A stretch of 64,000 nt of DNA from positions 1 to 64,000 of the forward strand of contig JBOFIJ010000017.1 of NCBI GenBank assembly GCA_051650105.1. Reading direction: 5' to 3'. The notes beneath the pieces were generated by a model. The model ran no database searches and had not been told where the DNA came from. It saw only the letters and a list, made by a program, of their open reading frames with translations. Position numbers and translations under genes: made by a program. Origin of the DNA: CAMWXW01 sp051650105. GTDB taxonomy: Bacteria; Desulfobacterota; Desulfovibrionia; Desulfovibrionales; Desulfovibrionaceae. Below, piece after piece: positions 9,851 through 18,275 of this stretch (positions are counted from its first letter, which is position 1; each line of letters starts with the position of its first letter).

Positions 9851-10615
9851 CTACAAACCAATTATATTATAGCCTCCATCAACATGAAGTATTTCGCCTG
9901 TAACTCCCCGAGCGAGGTCTGAAGCAAGAAATGTTGCAGCATCACCAACTTCCTCTTGTGTAACATTTCTTTGTAATGGAGCTAATTCTGCAGAGCGTTG
10001 TAATATAGCATTAAAATTAGAAATACCACTAGCTGCAAGAGTTTTTATAGGTCCAGCACTGATACCATTGACACGTATTTGTCTTGATCCAAGATCAACC
10101 GCTAAATAACGAATAGAAGATTCTAAAGCAGCCTTTGCAACTCCCATAACATTATAATATTTAACCCATTTTTCTGCTCCATAATAAGAAAGAGTTATAA
10201 GAGAAGCTTTGTCTGAAAGAAGATTTTCAAAGGATTTTATTATCTTTGTAAAAGAATATGCAGAAATATCTAGTGCAATAGAAAAGCCATCAGGGGAGGT
10301 GTCGAGATAACGCCCAGAGAGTTCTTCTTTTTTTGCAAAAGCAATGGAATGTACAATAATATCAACAGAAGACCACTCTTTTTTTACTAATTCAAAAGCT
10401 GCATCAAGCTCGTCCTGATTCGAAATATCACAGGGGAATATAAAGTCAGCAGAAAGTTCTTCCGCCAAGGGTTCAACTCTTTTCTTTAATGTATCATTTA
10501 AATAATTAAAGCATAGGGATGCACCGTGGCGTGCAAAAGATTGTGCAATACCATATGCAATACTCTTATTATTTGCCATTCCAAATATGATAGCCTTTTT
10601 ACCTTTTAATAACAT
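9851..10615 (-). CDS. fabI: enoyl-[acyl-carrier-protein] reductase (NADH)
   Basis: Last reductive step of each fatty-acid elongation cycle, in the cytoplasm. The 254-residue short-chain dehydrogenase has the FabI cofactor loop IIFGMANNKSIAYGIA and the active-site tyrosine/lysine pair Y-x6-K in YYNVMGVAKA. It also has ISAGPIKTLAASGI and the C-terminal LHVDGGYNIIGL. It lies 14 bases downstream of lpxD on the same strand, ending the skp-lpxD-fabI cluster. A decayed copy of its last 140 or so bases follows immediately. FabI is the classical triclosan target, and no obvious substitution was assessed. Confidence 0.95.
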   Translation of the reverse strand: MLLKGKKAIIFGMANNKSIAYGIAQSFARHGASLCFNYLNDTLKKRVEPLAEELSADFIFPCDISNQDELDAAFELVKKEWSSVDIIVHSIAFAKKEELSGRYLDTSPDGFSIALDISAYSFTKIIKSFENLLSDKASLITLSYYGAEKWVKYYNVMGVAKAALESSIRYLAVDLGSRQIRVNGISAGPIKTLAASGISNFNAILQRSAELAPLQRNVTQEEVGDAATFLASDLARGVTGEILHVDGGYNIIGL

Positions 10616-10629
10616 GATAAAACCCCTGT

Positions 10630-11658
10630 CTAAGATATTGAATTAATTTTCTCTTCCAAAAGAGCAACACGCTGTTTAAGTAATGCATGTTCTTTGATAA
10701 TTTTGGGTAATTTTGGAAAGATATGGGAAAGTCTTAAAAATGTCATTTTGTCTGTGGCAGGAATACCAGCTCTTGTTTCCCCTGCCGGAATATCTTGAGC
10801 AATTCCTGACTTTGGTCCAATTGTTACGTTGTCACCAATAAAAAGATGCCCAGCAATACCAGCTTGTCCAGCTATAATAACATTGTTGCCAATTTTTGTG
10901 CTACCAGAAATACCTGTTTGAGAAATAATAAGACAATTGGAACCAATAGCAACATTGTGTCCTATCTGAACTAAATTATCAATTTTTGTATTTTGCTCAA
11001 TAATCGTAGAATTAAGAGCTGCTCTATCAATAGTGGTATTAGCTCCAACACTAACGTTATTATTGATTGTAACGGTGCCAATTTGCGGAATTGAGAAAAT
11101 GCCTTCTTTTGTCGGTATAAACCCATATCCTGCTGAAGCAATGACAGCTCCTGGTTTAATAGTGCAATTCTTTCCAATAGACGTGTTAGACATAATTGTA
11201 ACTGAAGGAGAAATAATAGTGTTTTCTCCTATTGAGGTATTTTCTCCTACATAACAGTGTGGGAAAAGTACTACATTATCATGGAGAACAACATTATCAG
11301 AGACAAAAACGTAGGGATAAATAGTAACATTCTTCCCAATTGTTGCAGACGTAGATACATATGCTAAGGAACTGATCCCTTCGAAAGATCCTTCCTTTTT
11401 TTCAAAATACATCGCTATGCGTGCAAAATCTTGGTAAGGACTTTCAGAGAGAATAGCATTTTCTATTTCATTAGCATGGTTAGGGTGAACAACAACGGCT
11501 CCTGCTTTAGTATGTGCAAGAAGGTGTATATATTTGGGGTTGGCAAGAAAAGATAGCTCTGAGGATGAAGCATCTTCAAGAGTATTAAGACCAGTAATAT
11601 GGATATCATTTCCCTTGAAAGAAGAATTAAGAGCAGAAGCAATCTCTGAAAGTTTCAC
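10630..11658 (-). CDS. lpxD: UDP-3-O-acylglucosamine N-acyltransferase
   Basis: Third step of lipid A synthesis: adds the N-linked 3-hydroxyacyl chain. The 342-residue length is standard. After an N-terminal uridine-binding domain (VKLSEIASALNSSFKG onwards) comes a left-handed beta-helix of hexapeptide repeats (about residues 100-310, units such as IGKNVT, IGENTI, IGNNVI). The catalytic His lies in QIGHNVAIGSN. The start is taken as GTG at 11658, preceded by GGGGG; the frame continues upstream to 11694 but that would add an unusual N-terminus. It is downstream of skp, as in many proteobacterial bam-skp-lpxD clusters, although bamA, fabZ and lpxA are absent here. Confidence 0.92.
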   Translation of the reverse strand: MKLSEIASALNSSFKGNDIHITGLNTLEDASSSELSFLANPKYIHLLAHTKAGAVVVHPNHANEIENAILSESPYQDFARIAMYFEKKEGSFEGISSLAYVSTSATIGKNVTIYPYVFVSDNVVLHDNVVLFPHCYVGENTSIGENTIISPSVTIMSNTSIGKNCTIKPGAVIASAGYGFIPTKEGIFSIPQIGTVTINNNVSVGANTTIDRAALNSTIIEQNTKIDNLVQIGHNVAIGSNCLIISQTGISGSTKIGNNVIIAGQAGIAGHLFIGDNVTIGPKSGIAQDIPAGETRAGIPATDKMTFLRLSHIFPKLPKIIKEHALLKQRVALLEEKINSIS

Positions 11659-11727
11659 CGAGCCCCCATAACCTATAATGAAAATAGCTAACAAAAAATA
11701 TGGTATAACGTAACGCAGGGTGTAGCA

Positions 11728-12270
11728 TTATTTTTTATAACTGGCATCCATGACTTTAAGAACAGCTTCCGTTAAATCAAGCTCTTGTTCTACATAAAGA
11801 ATGCCTGCTTGATTTCCATCAATAATCATAGAAACAGATTCTTTTTTCCCAACAGCCTGTGAAGCTTCAAGAATAGATTTTAATAAATCTTCTCGCAATT
11901 TAGCCTCAGATGTTTGCAGACGTCTACTTAATTCGGTAGAGCGAGTTTCAATAGAGCGTCTTTGTTGTAGTAACTCATTTGTCTGTTTTTCTTTAGCAGA
12001 ACTTGAAAGAGCAGAAACTTTCTTTTGAAATTCAGACTCTTTCTTTTGAAACTCCGCAATATCGGCTTCTAATCTTTTCTTTTCAACACCAAATTCATCT
12101 TCCAGTTTTTTAGCAGCATCTTTTCCCATATTGCTTTGAGAAACAATATTTTGTACATTAATGGCAGCAACTTTTCCTTTTATGGTAGCAGCTGTAGCTG
12201 GTAATTGAAAAGAAAAACTGAGTAATAGAAAAGAAGAGAGCATAATAGTATTTTTCAAAAATAAACGCAT
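11728..12270 (-). CDS. skp: periplasmic chaperone Skp/OmpH family
   Basis: Chaperone that holds unfolded outer-membrane proteins in the periplasm. The 180-residue protein starts with a signal peptide (about residues 1-27, ending PATAA). A short strand KVAAINVQNIV follows, then long charged amphipathic helices (about 45-130, a coiled coil rich in Lys/Glu) and a return strand near SMIIDGNQAGILYVE. This is the Skp tentacle layout. The ATG at 12270 has AGGAG upstream; an upstream in-frame start lacks one. Its position immediately before lpxD supports the assignment. Confidence 0.88.
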   Translation of the reverse strand: MRLFLKNTIMLSSFLLLSFSFQLPATAATIKGKVAAINVQNIVSQSNMGKDAAKKLEDEFGVEKKRLEADIAEFQKKESEFQKKVSALSSSAKEKQTNELLQQRRSIETRSTELSRRLQTSEAKLREDLLKSILEASQAVGKKESVSMIIDGNQAGILYVEQELDLTEAVLKVMDASYKK

Positions 12271-12340
12271 GGAAACTCCTGAATAAATGAATATAATAGA
12301 AAGCGAATGCAAAAATCTTTCCAGTTACACAACTATAATG

Positions 12341-12877
12341 CTACTCTTCATTATTAAGTTCTATTATTTTTTCTAGCTCTTCCTCAGAACGCGATTCTTC
12401 TTCAGTTATTAGTTCTTCATCTACGTATTCATTTCTATCTGAAATGACACTTACAATAAATTCTGCAATAATATTAGCATGAAGTCTCACCTTAACAAGA
12501 AAATCACCAAGTGTTCTTATTGGGGTATCGAGGAGAATTTTTCTTCTATCTATAGAAAAACCATGCTCCAAAAGAGCATCAGAAATCATGTGTGTTGTGA
12601 CTGAACCGTATAATTTATTATTTTCTCCAGATCGAACAGGAATTGCCAACATAAAGCCTTGCAATTTTTCCGATATATCAGAAGCATTAGAACGAAGTTC
12701 TTCCATTCTTATTTGATATTTTCTTTTCTGTTGTTCAAAAATTTTTATATTAGCTTGTGAGGCAAGAAGAGCCAAGCCTTTAGGGATAAGATAATTTCTT
12801 CCATACCCTTTTTTCACAATCACAAGCTCACCTAATGAACCCAATTTTTCAACATCTGCCAAAAGTATAATTTTCAT
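12341..12877 (-). CDS. rplI: 50S ribosomal protein L9
   Basis: Primary 23S rRNA-binding protein, 178 residues. The N-terminal domain begins MKIILLADVEKLGSLGELV and includes VKKGYGRNYLIPKGLA, the L9 signature. A long connecting helix (about residues 43-75) and a C-terminal domain with KLYGSVTTHMISDAL follow. About 30 extra acidic residues (rich in Glu) extend the C-terminus beyond the usual 150. Third gene of the conserved rpsF-rpsR-rplI operon. Confidence 0.97.
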   Translation of the reverse strand: MKIILLADVEKLGSLGELVIVKKGYGRNYLIPKGLALLASQANIKIFEQQKRKYQIRMEELRSNASDISEKLQGFMLAIPVRSGENNKLYGSVTTHMISDALLEHGFSIDRRKILLDTPIRTLGDFLVKVRLHANIIAEFIVSVISDRNEYVDEELITEEESRSEEELEKIIELNNEE

Positions 12878-12885
12878 ACTTTCTC

Positions 12886-13152
12886 CTATAATTGGCTTTT
12901 TCTTTGTACTTCTGTGGAGTGCAAAGGAGTATAGAACATAAGAGTCATCTGTCGTGCTCGCTTAATTTCGGACGTTAGCAAATTTTGGTGTTGTCCACAT
13001 GTTCCAGTGATACGTCTTGGAATGATTTTTCCTCTTTCAGTGACAAAATCCATAAGCAATTTCGGTACTTTATAGGATGGACGTAAATTCTTATCAGCAC
13101 AAAAACGACAAAATTTTCTTCTTGGAGCGAATTTTCTTTTTTGCATAGACAT
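12886..13152 (-). CDS. rpsR: 30S ribosomal protein S18
   Basis: Small-subunit protein that pairs with S6, 88 residues. The N-terminal zinc-ribbon-like form is present (CRFCADK and later GTCGQHQ), together with the conserved KIIPRRITGTCGQHQ block. A second ATG two codons in (MQKRK) could be the true start. It overlaps the end of rpsF and is followed by rplI eight bases later. Confidence 0.96.
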   Translation of the reverse strand: MSMQKRKFAPRRKFCRFCADKNLRPSYKVPKLLMDFVTERGKIIPRRITGTCGQHQNLLTSEIKRARQMTLMFYTPLHSTEVQRKSQL

Positions 13153-13448
13153 TATTTCACAGTCTCCTCTAATTTCACAGTAAGAAATTTATAAATATTC
13201 TCAGAAATACGTATAGTCCTTTCTAATTCGGTAACAAGAGTAGAAGGTGCCTTATATTCTAACCGAACATAAAAACCTCTTGTTTGTTTTTTAACAGGAT
13301 ATGCTAATTCTTTCATTCCCCATTTATCTACTTCAATATTGGAGCCATTCTCTTTTGTAATAGTACTAACAAGAGACTCAATAAGAGTGTCTCTCTCTTC
13401 AGCACTAAGTTCAGGAGAAAGCAATAGGAGGGTTTCAAATTTTCTCAT
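13152..13448 (-). CDS. rpsF: 30S ribosomal protein S6
   Basis: Small-subunit protein of 98 residues with the S6 fold: RKFETLLLLSPELS at the start, the conserved WGMKELAYPVKKQTRGFYV block and the terminal LTVKLEE strand. First gene of the minus-strand ribosomal operon. A clear sigma-70 promoter lies about 60 bases upstream. The neighbours downstream (rpsR, rplI, then skp, lpxD, fabI) are all on the same strand, so readthrough into the envelope genes is possible. Confidence 0.96.
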   Translation of the reverse strand: MRKFETLLLLSPELSAEERDTLIESLVSTITKENGSNIEVDKWGMKELAYPVKKQTRGFYVRLEYKAPSTLVTELERTIRISENIYKFLTVKLEETVK

Positions 13449-13506
13449 ATAGTTTCCTTATGGTCTTAAAATTGGCCTGAGGTATACCCCAAGCAAGGTT
13501 TTTCGA

Positions 13507-13535
13507 ATTATTTCAGAAGAAAAATTCTTTGTCAA
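13507..13535 (-). promoter_or_regulatory. sigma-70 promoter of the rpsF operon
   Basis: On the minus strand a perfect -35 hexamer TTGACA (13530-13535) is followed by a 17-base spacer and AATAAT as -10 (13507-13512). It lies about 60 bases upstream of the rpsF start on the same strand. Confidence 0.65.
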
Positions 13536-13714
13536 GCCTTTTTATAATTTATCATAAAGGATTGCTGGAGATAAGTACTTGAGGAAATAGTGGAATTAGT
13601 ATATTCTTTACCACACTGATAATTTTTTTTTTGTCTAAATAAAAAAAAGAATGCGCCGTTATGAAGGATGTAGCTAATGTGAAATAGTGAATCTTTTTAT
13701 AAAAAGGAGATCTT

Positions 13715-14536
13715 GTGAAATATAGATTTATGCAGATAATGATGCTCATCTTATTTTTAGGAGGTTGTTCTGTCGGTCGAGGCGGAGGTGGTGGATATTA
13801 TGATCAATTTTCTAGCGATGCCAATTTTCTCAAAAGGGCAACAGCCGATAGTGGAAAAAATAGTTCTTATCTCCCTTCAGATAAAAGAAGCAATCCTAAA
13901 AGTAAAGGAAGTACTTCTAAAAAAATACCAGGTCATTATCGTCCCTATACAGTGTTTGGGAAAAGATATTATCCTCTATATTCTGCCGAAGGTTTCAAAG
14001 AAGAGGGCTTGGCTTCTTGGTATGGAAAAGATTTTCATGGAAAGAAAACCTCAAATGGAGAAACGTATAATATGTATGCTGAAACAGCAGCGCATAAAAC
14101 TCTTCCCATGGGTACTATTGTTAAGGTAACGAACGTAGAGAATAAGAAATCTATGGTTTTACGTATTAATGATAGAGGCCCTTTTGTTGGTGATAGGGTT
14201 ATTGATTTAAGTTACACAGCAGCGGTAAAACTTGATGTTTTACCGAAAGGAACTGCAAGGGTTCGTATAGATGTATTGAAAGCGCCACAAGCAATAAAAA
14301 GAAGTCATGAGGATAATAAATATTATGTTCAAGTTGGAGCATTCTCTGATGAATACAAAGCAAGTAGTGTGAAGCGTTCTATTTCTCAACAAGGATTGTC
14401 AACAAGACTAATAAAAGCAGATAACAGAGCTGTGTGGAGGGTTCAGGTGGGCCCTTTAAAACATGTTCAGGAAGCTGAAAATGCAAAAGCACAATTAGCA
14501 ATGGATTTTCCAGAAAATTATATTATTATGGATTAA
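13715..14536 (+). CDS. rlpA: RlpA-like septal ring lytic transglycosylase lipoprotein with SPOR domain
   Basis: Outer-membrane lipoprotein that cleaves naked glycan strands at the division site. 273 residues. The start is GTG at 13715 with AAAAGGAG upstream. A lipoprotein signal with lipobox LGGC places Cys at about residue 18, followed by a glycine run. The double-psi beta-barrel domain spans about 90-190, with GLASWYGKDFHGKKTSNGE and RINDRGPFVGDRVIDLS holding the catalytic acid. A C-terminal SPOR domain (about 200-272, YYVQVGAFSDEYKASSVKR) binds denuded peptidoglycan. A strong hairpin terminator follows. Confidence 0.92.
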   Translation: MKYRFMQIMMLILFLGGCSVGRGGGGGYYDQFSSDANFLKRATADSGKNSSYLPSDKRSNPKSKGSTSKKIPGHYRPYTVFGKRYYPLYSAEGFKEEGLASWYGKDFHGKKTSNGETYNMYAETAAHKTLPMGTIVKVTNVENKKSMVLRINDRGPFVGDRVIDLSYTAAVKLDVLPKGTARVRIDVLKAPQAIKRSHEDNKYYVQVGAFSDEYKASSVKRSISQQGLSTRLIKADNRAVWRVQVGPLKHVQEAENAKAQLAMDFPENYIIMD

Positions 14537-14562
14537 TATGTGGAAAATGAATATAGTGTCTT

Positions 14563-14602
14563 AAAAGAAAAAGGGAGTTGCTAGCTTCCTTTTTCTTTTT
14601 GT
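14563..14602 (+). terminator. Rho-independent terminator after rlpA
   Basis: A 15-base arm AAAAGAAAAAGGGAG (14563-14577) pairs with CTTCCTTTTTCTTTT (14585-14599, one G-U pair) around a 7-base loop and ends in a T-run. Confidence 0.85.
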
Positions 14603-14668
14603 ATTGGAAGAGGATAACGTCTTGTTGTTTTTTGTTTTTATGTTACCATTGAAGAAGGAAAGGTAAAG

Positions 14669-15115
14669 ATGATAAGAAATATATATATCGCATCAGATCA
14701 TGCTGGGCTCTCTTATAAAAAGGAGATAGTAAACTATCTTTTGGGAAAGGAATATCTCGTCCATAATTGTGGTGTGTCCTCTGAGGAAACAGTTGCGTAT
14801 CCAACATATGCAATGAAAATTTGTAAATCTGTAGTACAACACCATTTTGCTTTTGGAATACTGATATGCGGAACAGGTATAGGCATGAGTATGGTTGCAA
14901 ATCGCTTTCAGGGTATACGTGCTGCGGTATGCACAACGGAGTACCACGCAGAAGCTGCACGTATGCATAATGATGCTAATATTATATGTTTAGGAGAAAG
15001 GATTCTTGGCCTTGCTCTTTCGTTACGCATTGTTGATGTTTTTTTGGCAACAGAATTTGAACAAGATAGGCATGCAGAACGAATAGCACTTTTTAATACA
15101 TTGGGAGAAAAGTAA
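14669..15115 (+). CDS. rpiB: ribose-5-phosphate isomerase B
   Basis: Interconverts ribose 5-phosphate and ribulose 5-phosphate in the pentose phosphate pathway. 148 residues, normal for RpiB. It contains IASDHAGLSYKKEI, the catalytic-Cys loop ILICGTGIGMSMVANR, and the C-terminal RHAERIALFNTL. The start has GAAAGG upstream. cysS follows after six bases, suggesting one transcript. Confidence 0.93.
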   Translation: MIRNIYIASDHAGLSYKKEIVNYLLGKEYLVHNCGVSSEETVAYPTYAMKICKSVVQHHFAFGILICGTGIGMSMVANRFQGIRAAVCTTEYHAEAARMHNDANIICLGERILGLALSLRIVDVFLATEFEQDRHAERIALFNTLGEK

Positions 15116-15121
15116 AGAATT

Positions 15122-16564
15122 ATGTTATTGTATAATACTTTGAGTAAAAAAAAGGAAGAATTTGTCCCAAGAAATGATAATAAAGTAACAATATATGTGT
15201 GTGGAATAACAGGATATGATTATTCTCATATAGGACATGCAAGAAGTGCTGTGGCCTTTGATATTCTTGTTCGATATTTACGTTATCTTGGAAAAGAAGT
15301 ATATTTTATAAGAAATTTTACAGATATTGATGATAAAATTATTACTAGAGCGCAAAGTGAGGGAAAAAGCTGTAAAGAAATAACAGAAAAATATATTGAT
15401 GCATACCATGAAGATATGGAACAATTGTTTATTCTATTGCCAAATGAAGAACCAAAAGCAACAGAATGTATACCCGATATGATACATATGATAGAAGAAC
15501 TTGTTAAAAAAGGGTTAGCATATGCAACTTCTTCTGGTAGTGTCTATTATAGAGTTCGTCTTTTTAAAGAATATGGAGCGTTATCTGGACAATCTTTGAA
15601 CAATTTGCGTGATGCAGTTCGAATAGAGAAACAAGAAGAAAAAGAAGATTCACTAGATTTTGTGCTTTGGAAAAGCGCTAAAGAAGGTGAACCATATTGG
15701 GAGAGCCCTTGGGGAAGGGGTCGTCCTGGATGGCATATAGAATGTTCAGCAATGAGCAGAAAATTTATGGAACTTCCCATAGATATCCATGGAGGAGGAA
15801 GAGACCTTATATTTCCACATCACGAGAATGAAAAAGCACAAACAGAAGGGTTATGTAATTGCCAATTTGCACGTTTTTGGGTTCACAATGGTTTTGTCCA
15901 GACTGCAGAAGAGAAAATGTCCAAATCCTTAGGTAATTTTAGAACTGTGAGAGAATTGTACAAAGAATTTATTCCAGAAGTATTACGTTATTTTTTATTA
16001 ACGAAACAATATAGGAATCCCATTGAATTTTCTGTAGAAATGTTGTTAGAATCTGAAAAAAATGTGCGCAGTGTATATCAGACAAAGGCATTAGCGGTAT
16101 CATATAGTGAAGGGAAACTTTCTCAAGTGGGTTTTAATATGGAGGAAGAATATTCGAGGGCGAGGACGCAGTTTTTTCTTAGTATGGAAGACGATCTTAA
16201 TTCAGCTGCGGCTCTTGGATATCTTTTTTCAATGATCCATTTCATTAATAGGGTGTTAGAGGATAAAAAGGAGAAAAATAAAGCCGATATATCAATATCT
16301 TTTTTGAAAGATCTTGAGGTAATATCGCTCATTCTCGGGCTTTTTTCAGAGGAAGCAGAGAAAGCATTACGAAAAATAAAAACATGTGCTATTAAAAGAT
16401 ATGGTATTGATGAAGAAGAGATTATTGATTTAATAAAAAAAAGAAATCTTGTCAGGCAGAATAAGGATTATATAACAGCAGATGAAGTACGACAAATACT
16501 TTTAGAAAAAAATATTGTTATAAAGGATCTTGCCAATGGCACTGTGTGGGATATCATAGTATAG
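15122..16564 (+). CDS. cysS: cysteinyl-tRNA synthetase
   Basis: Class I aminoacyl-tRNA synthetase that charges tRNA-Cys. 480 residues. The HIGH motif is in YDYSHIGHARSAV and the KMSKS motif in EEKMSKSLGNF. Zinc ligands are visible in VCGITGYD, HIECSAMS and FPHHENEKAQTE, which gives cysteine specificity. The C-terminal helical anticodon domain is complete. It lies between rpiB and a response regulator whose ATG follows the stop by eight bases. Confidence 0.97.
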   Translation: MLLYNTLSKKKEEFVPRNDNKVTIYVCGITGYDYSHIGHARSAVAFDILVRYLRYLGKEVYFIRNFTDIDDKIITRAQSEGKSCKEITEKYIDAYHEDMEQLFILLPNEEPKATECIPDMIHMIEELVKKGLAYATSSGSVYYRVRLFKEYGALSGQSLNNLRDAVRIEKQEEKEDSLDFVLWKSAKEGEPYWESPWGRGRPGWHIECSAMSRKFMELPIDIHGGGRDLIFPHHENEKAQTEGLCNCQFARFWVHNGFVQTAEEKMSKSLGNFRTVRELYKEFIPEVLRYFLLTKQYRNPIEFSVEMLLESEKNVRSVYQTKALAVSYSEGKLSQVGFNMEEEYSRARTQFFLSMEDDLNSAAALGYLFSMIHFINRVLEDKKEKNKADISISFLKDLEVISLILGLFSEEAEKALRKIKTCAIKRYGIDEEEIIDLIKKRNLVRQNKDYITADEVRQILLEKNIVIKDLANGTVWDIIV

Positions 16565-16572
16565 GGATGCAT

Positions 16573-17958
16573 ATGGGCAAAATAACAATTCTTATTATAG
16601 ACGATGAAAAAGCAATTCGTTCTTCTTTACGGGGAATATTAGAGGATGAGGATTATATTGTTTTGGACGTATCTTCAGGAGAAGAGGCACTTTCTCTATT
16701 GGAAAAAAATGTTGTAGATTTATGTTTTTTAGATGTATGGCTTGAGGGTGCAGATGGGATAGATGTGTTGTCACAAGTGCATAAATTGTATCCAGAGATG
16801 CCAATAGTAATGATATCTGGACATGGAACTATTGAAACAGCGGTAAAAGCAATAAGATTTGGTGCATATGATTTTATTGAAAAACCTCTATCATTAGAAA
16901 AAATTCTCATAAGTGTCTTAAGGGCAACAGAACTTGGTAAATTAAAAAAGGAAAATCTATTTCTGAAAGTAAATGCACGACAAGGTTTAGATTCATGGGG
17001 TATTATTGGAGAATCTGCTGCTTTACTGGAGATAAAAGAACAAATTATGTTAGTTGCTCCAACAGATGCATCCGTTTTAATAACTGGAGAAAATGGGACA
17101 GGTAAGGAGTTAGCAGCAAAGGCTATTCATACGGCAAGTAATAGGAATCAGAAGGCATTTATTGCTGTTAATTGTGCCGCTATTCCAGAAGATTTAATAG
17201 AAAGTGAATTATTTGGCCATGAAAAAGGTGCATTTACTGGAGCTGAAAAGCAAAAAATTGGGCGCTTTGAAATGGCTGAAGGGGGAACAATTTTTTTGGA
17301 TGAAATAGGAGATATGAGTTTTAAAACACAATCTAAGATACTTCGTGTTTTACAAGAGCGCACATTTGAGAGAGTTGGTGGTGTGAAAACAATGTCTTTA
17401 GATGTACGAGTGATAGCAGCAACAAATAAGAATTTAGAGCTAGGAATAAAAGAGGGGACATTTAGGGAAGATTTGTATTATAGATTATGTGTTTTTCCTC
17501 TACAGTTATCACCTTTACGCCAAAGAAAACAAGATATTCCGCTTTTATTAGAATATTATGTAAAAATTCTTTCAAAGCAATATAATGTGGCCTCTGTTGA
17601 ATTTACAAAAGAAGCGATAGAAAAACTACAGCAATATAATTGGCCTGGAAATATACGTGAATTACGTAATTGTGTAGAACGTATGTTAATACTTTCAATT
17701 GGAGGGAAAATAACATTAGAGTCGCTGCGTTCAAATTTTATGCAGGAAGACTGTAGTGTAGAGAATATGTCCTTTATGGAGCATGATTATAAGACGTCGA
17801 AAATGCTTTTTGAGAAGGAATATTTACAAAAAAGATTAAAATTGTCTGGTGGGAATATAACAAAGCTTGCAGAATCTATAGGATTGGAGCGTAGTTATGT
17901 TCATAAGAAATTAAAACAATATAATTTGGAAAGTAAAATTATAGGAGAAAATGAATAA
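16573..17958 (+). CDS. sigma-54-dependent response regulator (NtrC/NtrX family)
   Basis: Two-component activator of 461 residues. The receiver domain (1-120) has acidic pocket D10/D11, phospho-acceptor D54 (CFLDVW), S82 and K104 (EKP). The AAA+ domain has Walker A GENGTGKE (172-179), an intact sigma-54 contact loop GAFTGA (219-224) and Walker B GGTIFLDEIGD. A C-terminal Fis helix-turn-helix is seen in GGNITKLAESIGLERSYVHKKLK. The receiver-AAA linkage looks most like NtrX. The ATG at 16573 has AGGG at proper distance. No histidine kinase gene is adjacent, so the partner is unknown. A short copy of the gene's 3' end lies 100 bases downstream. Confidence 0.9.
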   Translation: MGKITILIIDDEKAIRSSLRGILEDEDYIVLDVSSGEEALSLLEKNVVDLCFLDVWLEGADGIDVLSQVHKLYPEMPIVMISGHGTIETAVKAIRFGAYDFIEKPLSLEKILISVLRATELGKLKKENLFLKVNARQGLDSWGIIGESAALLEIKEQIMLVAPTDASVLITGENGTGKELAAKAIHTASNRNQKAFIAVNCAAIPEDLIESELFGHEKGAFTGAEKQKIGRFEMAEGGTIFLDEIGDMSFKTQSKILRVLQERTFERVGGVKTMSLDVRVIAATNKNLELGIKEGTFREDLYYRLCVFPLQLSPLRQRKQDIPLLLEYYVKILSKQYNVASVEFTKEAIEKLQQYNWPGNIRELRNCVERMLILSIGGKITLESLRSNFMQEDCSVENMSFMEHDYKTSKMLFEKEYLQKRLKLSGGNITKLAESIGLERSYVHKKLKQYNLESKIIGENE

Positions 17959-18275
17959 TGTATCGTTATTTATGAGATGTTATGGTATTTGCAAAAAAAC
18001 ATATGAGAAATTAAAGCAATATAATTTGGAAAGTAAAATTATAGGATACTATTTTCTTTTTTTATACGAAGGAAGTGCAAAAGAATTATTGTGTAGATAA
18101 CGTTACAACCCTGTAATACTTCTGTACGGAATAATATGGTGTTTTTACTATTTTTGCTAAAGTAGTATGGTATATGATCATAGGATATCATACATAACAC
18201 AAGTATTCACAGTAACTATGCTCTTAGATAATTTTGTAGTACATGTATTATAGTGAGATAGGGAAAATAATAATA
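17959..18275. other. intergenic region between convergent genes
   Basis: Apart from the 41-base repeat of the regulator 3' end, I see no coding frame, RNA or convincing terminator. It separates two genes whose 3' ends face each other. Confidence 0.5.
18005..18045 (+). repeat. copy of the 3' end of the upstream response-regulator gene
   Basis: Forty-one bases repeat positions 17905-17945 at an offset of exactly 100 with a single A/G difference. The first copy is the coding 3' end of the regulator; the second is non-coding and ends just before the equivalent of the stop codon. Confidence 0.92.
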
